From Asterionellopsis glacialis (taxonomy: Eukaryota > Bacillariophyta > Plagiogrammaphyceae > Rhaphoneidales > Asterionellopsidaceae): a stretch of 29,914 nucleotides of DNA. Where the stretch lies: assembly GCA_014885115.2 (NCBI GenBank), contig WKLE02003082.1, positions 1 through 29,914 on the forward strand. Direction: 5' to 3'. Positions within the stretch are counted from its first letter, which is position 1; the number at the start of each line of letters is the position of its first letter. Below are positions 27,958-29,914 of the stretch, piece by piece. The translations under genes and the position numbers were made by a program. The notes beneath the pieces were generated by a model. That model saw nothing but the letters and a program-made list of their open reading frames with translations. It was not told where the DNA came from and did no database searches.

Positions 27958-29627
27958 TTACCCCTTGAGGGCTGCTTTACTAGGTAGCGGTGGCACATGA
28001 TTGTAGCTGAGAAGAAGAATGCCCGAAAGTGCAAGGCAAGCACTTGCAAGCCATCCACGGATAGCAATTGGGTTTGTGATTTCTTTGAACCAACAGATAC
28101 CCCAAAGTCCAGTCACAAGCATGGATGACTGTGTTAGACTGATGCCTACACCTTGACCGAGGTGAGTTGCTGCCAGGATAGCCGCCATGTTACCGATACT
28201 CCAAAGCAATCCTGAGGTGGAACCAGGCACTGCCATGATCTCAAAATGGATGGGAGGCATGGCTTGCCATGCTAAAAGAACGTCCCGCTTCGCAGAAACA
28301 TAGTTGCAATAAAAGCGAGCTACCCAAAGAAAAAGGGTCATAACAACTGCACCCACTCCAAAGGAAAAGACATAGTTTAACCCTTTCATGTCTTCTCCTG
28401 CGTAGTGCAGTGGCACCAACGTTGTAGCACCCCAAGATGCACCAACAGCCACAGTAATTATTCCAACCTGCCGCACGGGGACGTCCATATCACACTCTTC
28501 GGCCAAGTATTTCGAAATCGTAGACGCAAAGGCATATGCACCATTGCCATCTGGAGGTACAAGAGATTTCTTCTGTGCTTTTTTTCGCTTTCGGTATTTA
28601 CAGTCATAATCGTCGCTCTTCTTTTTCTTTGGACTGCTACTGTTGCTTCCCGCATTTTTGCTGTTGCTGTGAACAGTTGCCATAGTAGCACGTGCAACTG
28701 GTGCTATGTCAGCATTAACAATCATTTGATTTTCCATATCAACAGCAGGTTCTAGAAGAACGATTTCAGCAGCTTGCTGCTCGTCATCTGACTCGCTTAG
28801 TGACATGTTCAACTTCATCATTTCAACATCGTCTACCTGCTTCGTATGGTCTTTGTTCACTAGACAAGTCCAAGAAAAGCAATACATTTTAGCTGATATT
28901 TCTCCTGTATTGGGAGCCGAAAAGAAACTCATTCCAACAATACCTGCAATCATCATTAAGATAGAAAGGCATGCACTTGACAGGGAAAAGACTCGTTCCT
29001 GGAAAACAAAAATGCCCCAACAAAAAGAAACCATAACACACATACTTGAAGAGGTTGCTGCTGTGATTGCTAACCCCGCAGTCCGTGCACCAACCACATA
29101 TGATACACCTGCTGGAACCCAAAAAAATCCAGAAAGCAACCCCAATGGTGTAAATCTCAAACGATCGACACCTTATTGGTATCATTGTCGTGGGAAGAAA
29201 AAAAAGAGGAAGAGAGAAAAGACAGAAGGTGATCGAAACAGTCGTTAGAAGTTGCTTCAAATACTTAACGACAAGTTTCAATTGCGCAGATTAGTATCGG
29301 AGTCAAGAGCTAAATAAATCGACAATACTTAATAAACCCAAGAAAAGGTCATTTTCCAACTAACATATACACAACCGCGCATCGCAATAAATGTTAGTAG
29401 GACCTACTACCCGTAGGAACTAGGACCTCTAGAGAGAGCAACCCACCTAAAAGGAGAACGCTGAAACTGCTGAGGAAGCAGAGAGCTGTCTTGTACGTTT
29501 GGAAGACAAGGGGGTCCATGTCGACGGCTCGGACCGCTTCGCTCTTCATGGGAACGCTGAAACTACCAAAGGCCAAACATGACACCATGACAGCAATGTA
29601 GCCGCTAGCAGTAGCTGACAAAATCAT
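27958..29627 (-). CDS. DMT-superfamily (TMEM144-like) membrane transporter, two exons
   Basis: Exon 1 is 29447-29627, the intron 29172-29446 (275 bases, GTGGGT...AATAAG) and exon 2 27958-29171. The join LLLG|VDRLRFTPLG keeps phase and gives 464 residues. About ten membrane helices are visible, five before and five after a hydrophilic loop of roughly 150 residues that is acidic and then Lys-rich (SPKKKKSDDYDCKYRKRKK). The start GYIAVMVSCLAFGSFSVPMKS, the FTPLGLLSGFFWVPAG segment and the EamA-like SLTQSSMLVTGLWGICWFKE near the end fit the TMEM144/drug-metabolite transporter fold. The substrate could be a sugar or another small metabolite; it cannot be read here. The long loop is probably regulatory. 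ATG is at 29625-29627; without splicing, exon 2 has only a TTG start. Confidence 0.75.
29172..29446 (-). other. Intron of the transporter gene
   Basis: The donor is TTAG|GTGGGT, with a pyrimidine-rich tract (TTCTCTCTTCCTCTTTTTTTTC) some 25 bases before the AATAAG|GTGTCG acceptor. It carries a near-palindrome AGTAGGACCTACT (29396-29408) related to the dispersed intergenic family. Confidence 0.75.
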
Positions 29628-29914
29628 GGTCAGATGATTCTGATGGGTGACTGGGTGGGAGTGTCTTCACGGCAAGCAGCCGTGCTGTCTGAGATGTGTG
29701 AGAAGTCTTGGTCGGTCAACTTCTCCACTGAAGATGAAGAGTTTGAGCAAAAATTGTCTAACGGGATCAGTCGCCAATGGAATTTCTCTCTCCTGATATC
29801 CGACTTTTCCCATACTCAATTGGTACACTTTCTACTGGAGGATCCGGGGATTTCGAGAAAACGGGTGACAGACAGACCATTTAGTCAATAATCAGCCGTT
29901 ACAGAACGCTTTCC

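Noticed and set aside
29634..29891. 85-codon ORF at the right edge
   Set aside because: It lies just upstream of and opposite to the transporter start, has no recognisable domain, and is more likely promoter or 5' UTR sequence.
1..29914. tRNA or rRNA genes
   Set aside because: I looked for the T-loop GTTCRANNC with an acceptor stem and for rRNA cores and saw none that hold up by eye.

Overview
The window looks like nuclear DNA of a diatom (stramenopile). Four things point that way. Three protein leaders fit, to differing degrees, the diatom plastid-targeting pattern of a signal peptide followed by Phe; the clearest is ANA|FAP in the S49 protease. Genes are split by short GT-AG introns. Two hypothetical proteins have lineage-typical architectures: CxxCGxQTH...GRCLLC plus ARM repeats, and VRF...WW...RGLE. 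Intergenic DNA is AT-rich. No bacterial operon logic is present, and several apparent starts at GTG or TTG are not usable in a eukaryote. I could not test species or homology by search.

Layout. Positions 1-3144 hold a lineage-type hypothetical protein (+, 954-1874), an AdoMetDC-like domain without an initiating ATG (-, 2041-2583) and, starting 3 bases further on, a RanBP2-type zinc finger/degenerate RING protein (+, 2587-3144). A large AT-rich intergenic space follows, then the ARM-repeat protein (-, 5349-6782). Positions 6783-10236 are gene-free and full of short palindromic GTACCTGGTAC-type motifs and diverged duplications. Next come a PPR protein (-, 10237-13080, one in-frame intron), a membrane-bound RING-H2 protein (-, 13881-14626, two exons), a giant PPR protein (-, 15850-20406) and, divergently transcribed, a plastid-type S49/SohB-like protease (+, 21363-23591, two exons). 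A 2 kb spacer with two diverged tandem duplications precedes a TKL-like protein kinase (+, 25697-27418). The window ends with a DMT/TMEM144-like transporter (-, 27958-29627, two exons).

Functionally, the middle of the window is rich in putative organelle genes. The two PPR proteins would bind organelle RNA, and the SohB-like protease would act at plastid membranes. The other genes (RING-H2, kinase, transporter, ARM protein) are unrelated signalling or housekeeping factors with no visible joint pathway. The feature least explained by genes is a dispersed family of GTACC/GGTAC palindromes, often coupled to GGTAGTCCTACC-like boxes. It forms islands in some intergenic regions (81-313, 3459-3720, 7464-10016, 25216-25371) and is nearly absent from coding DNA and from other spacers.
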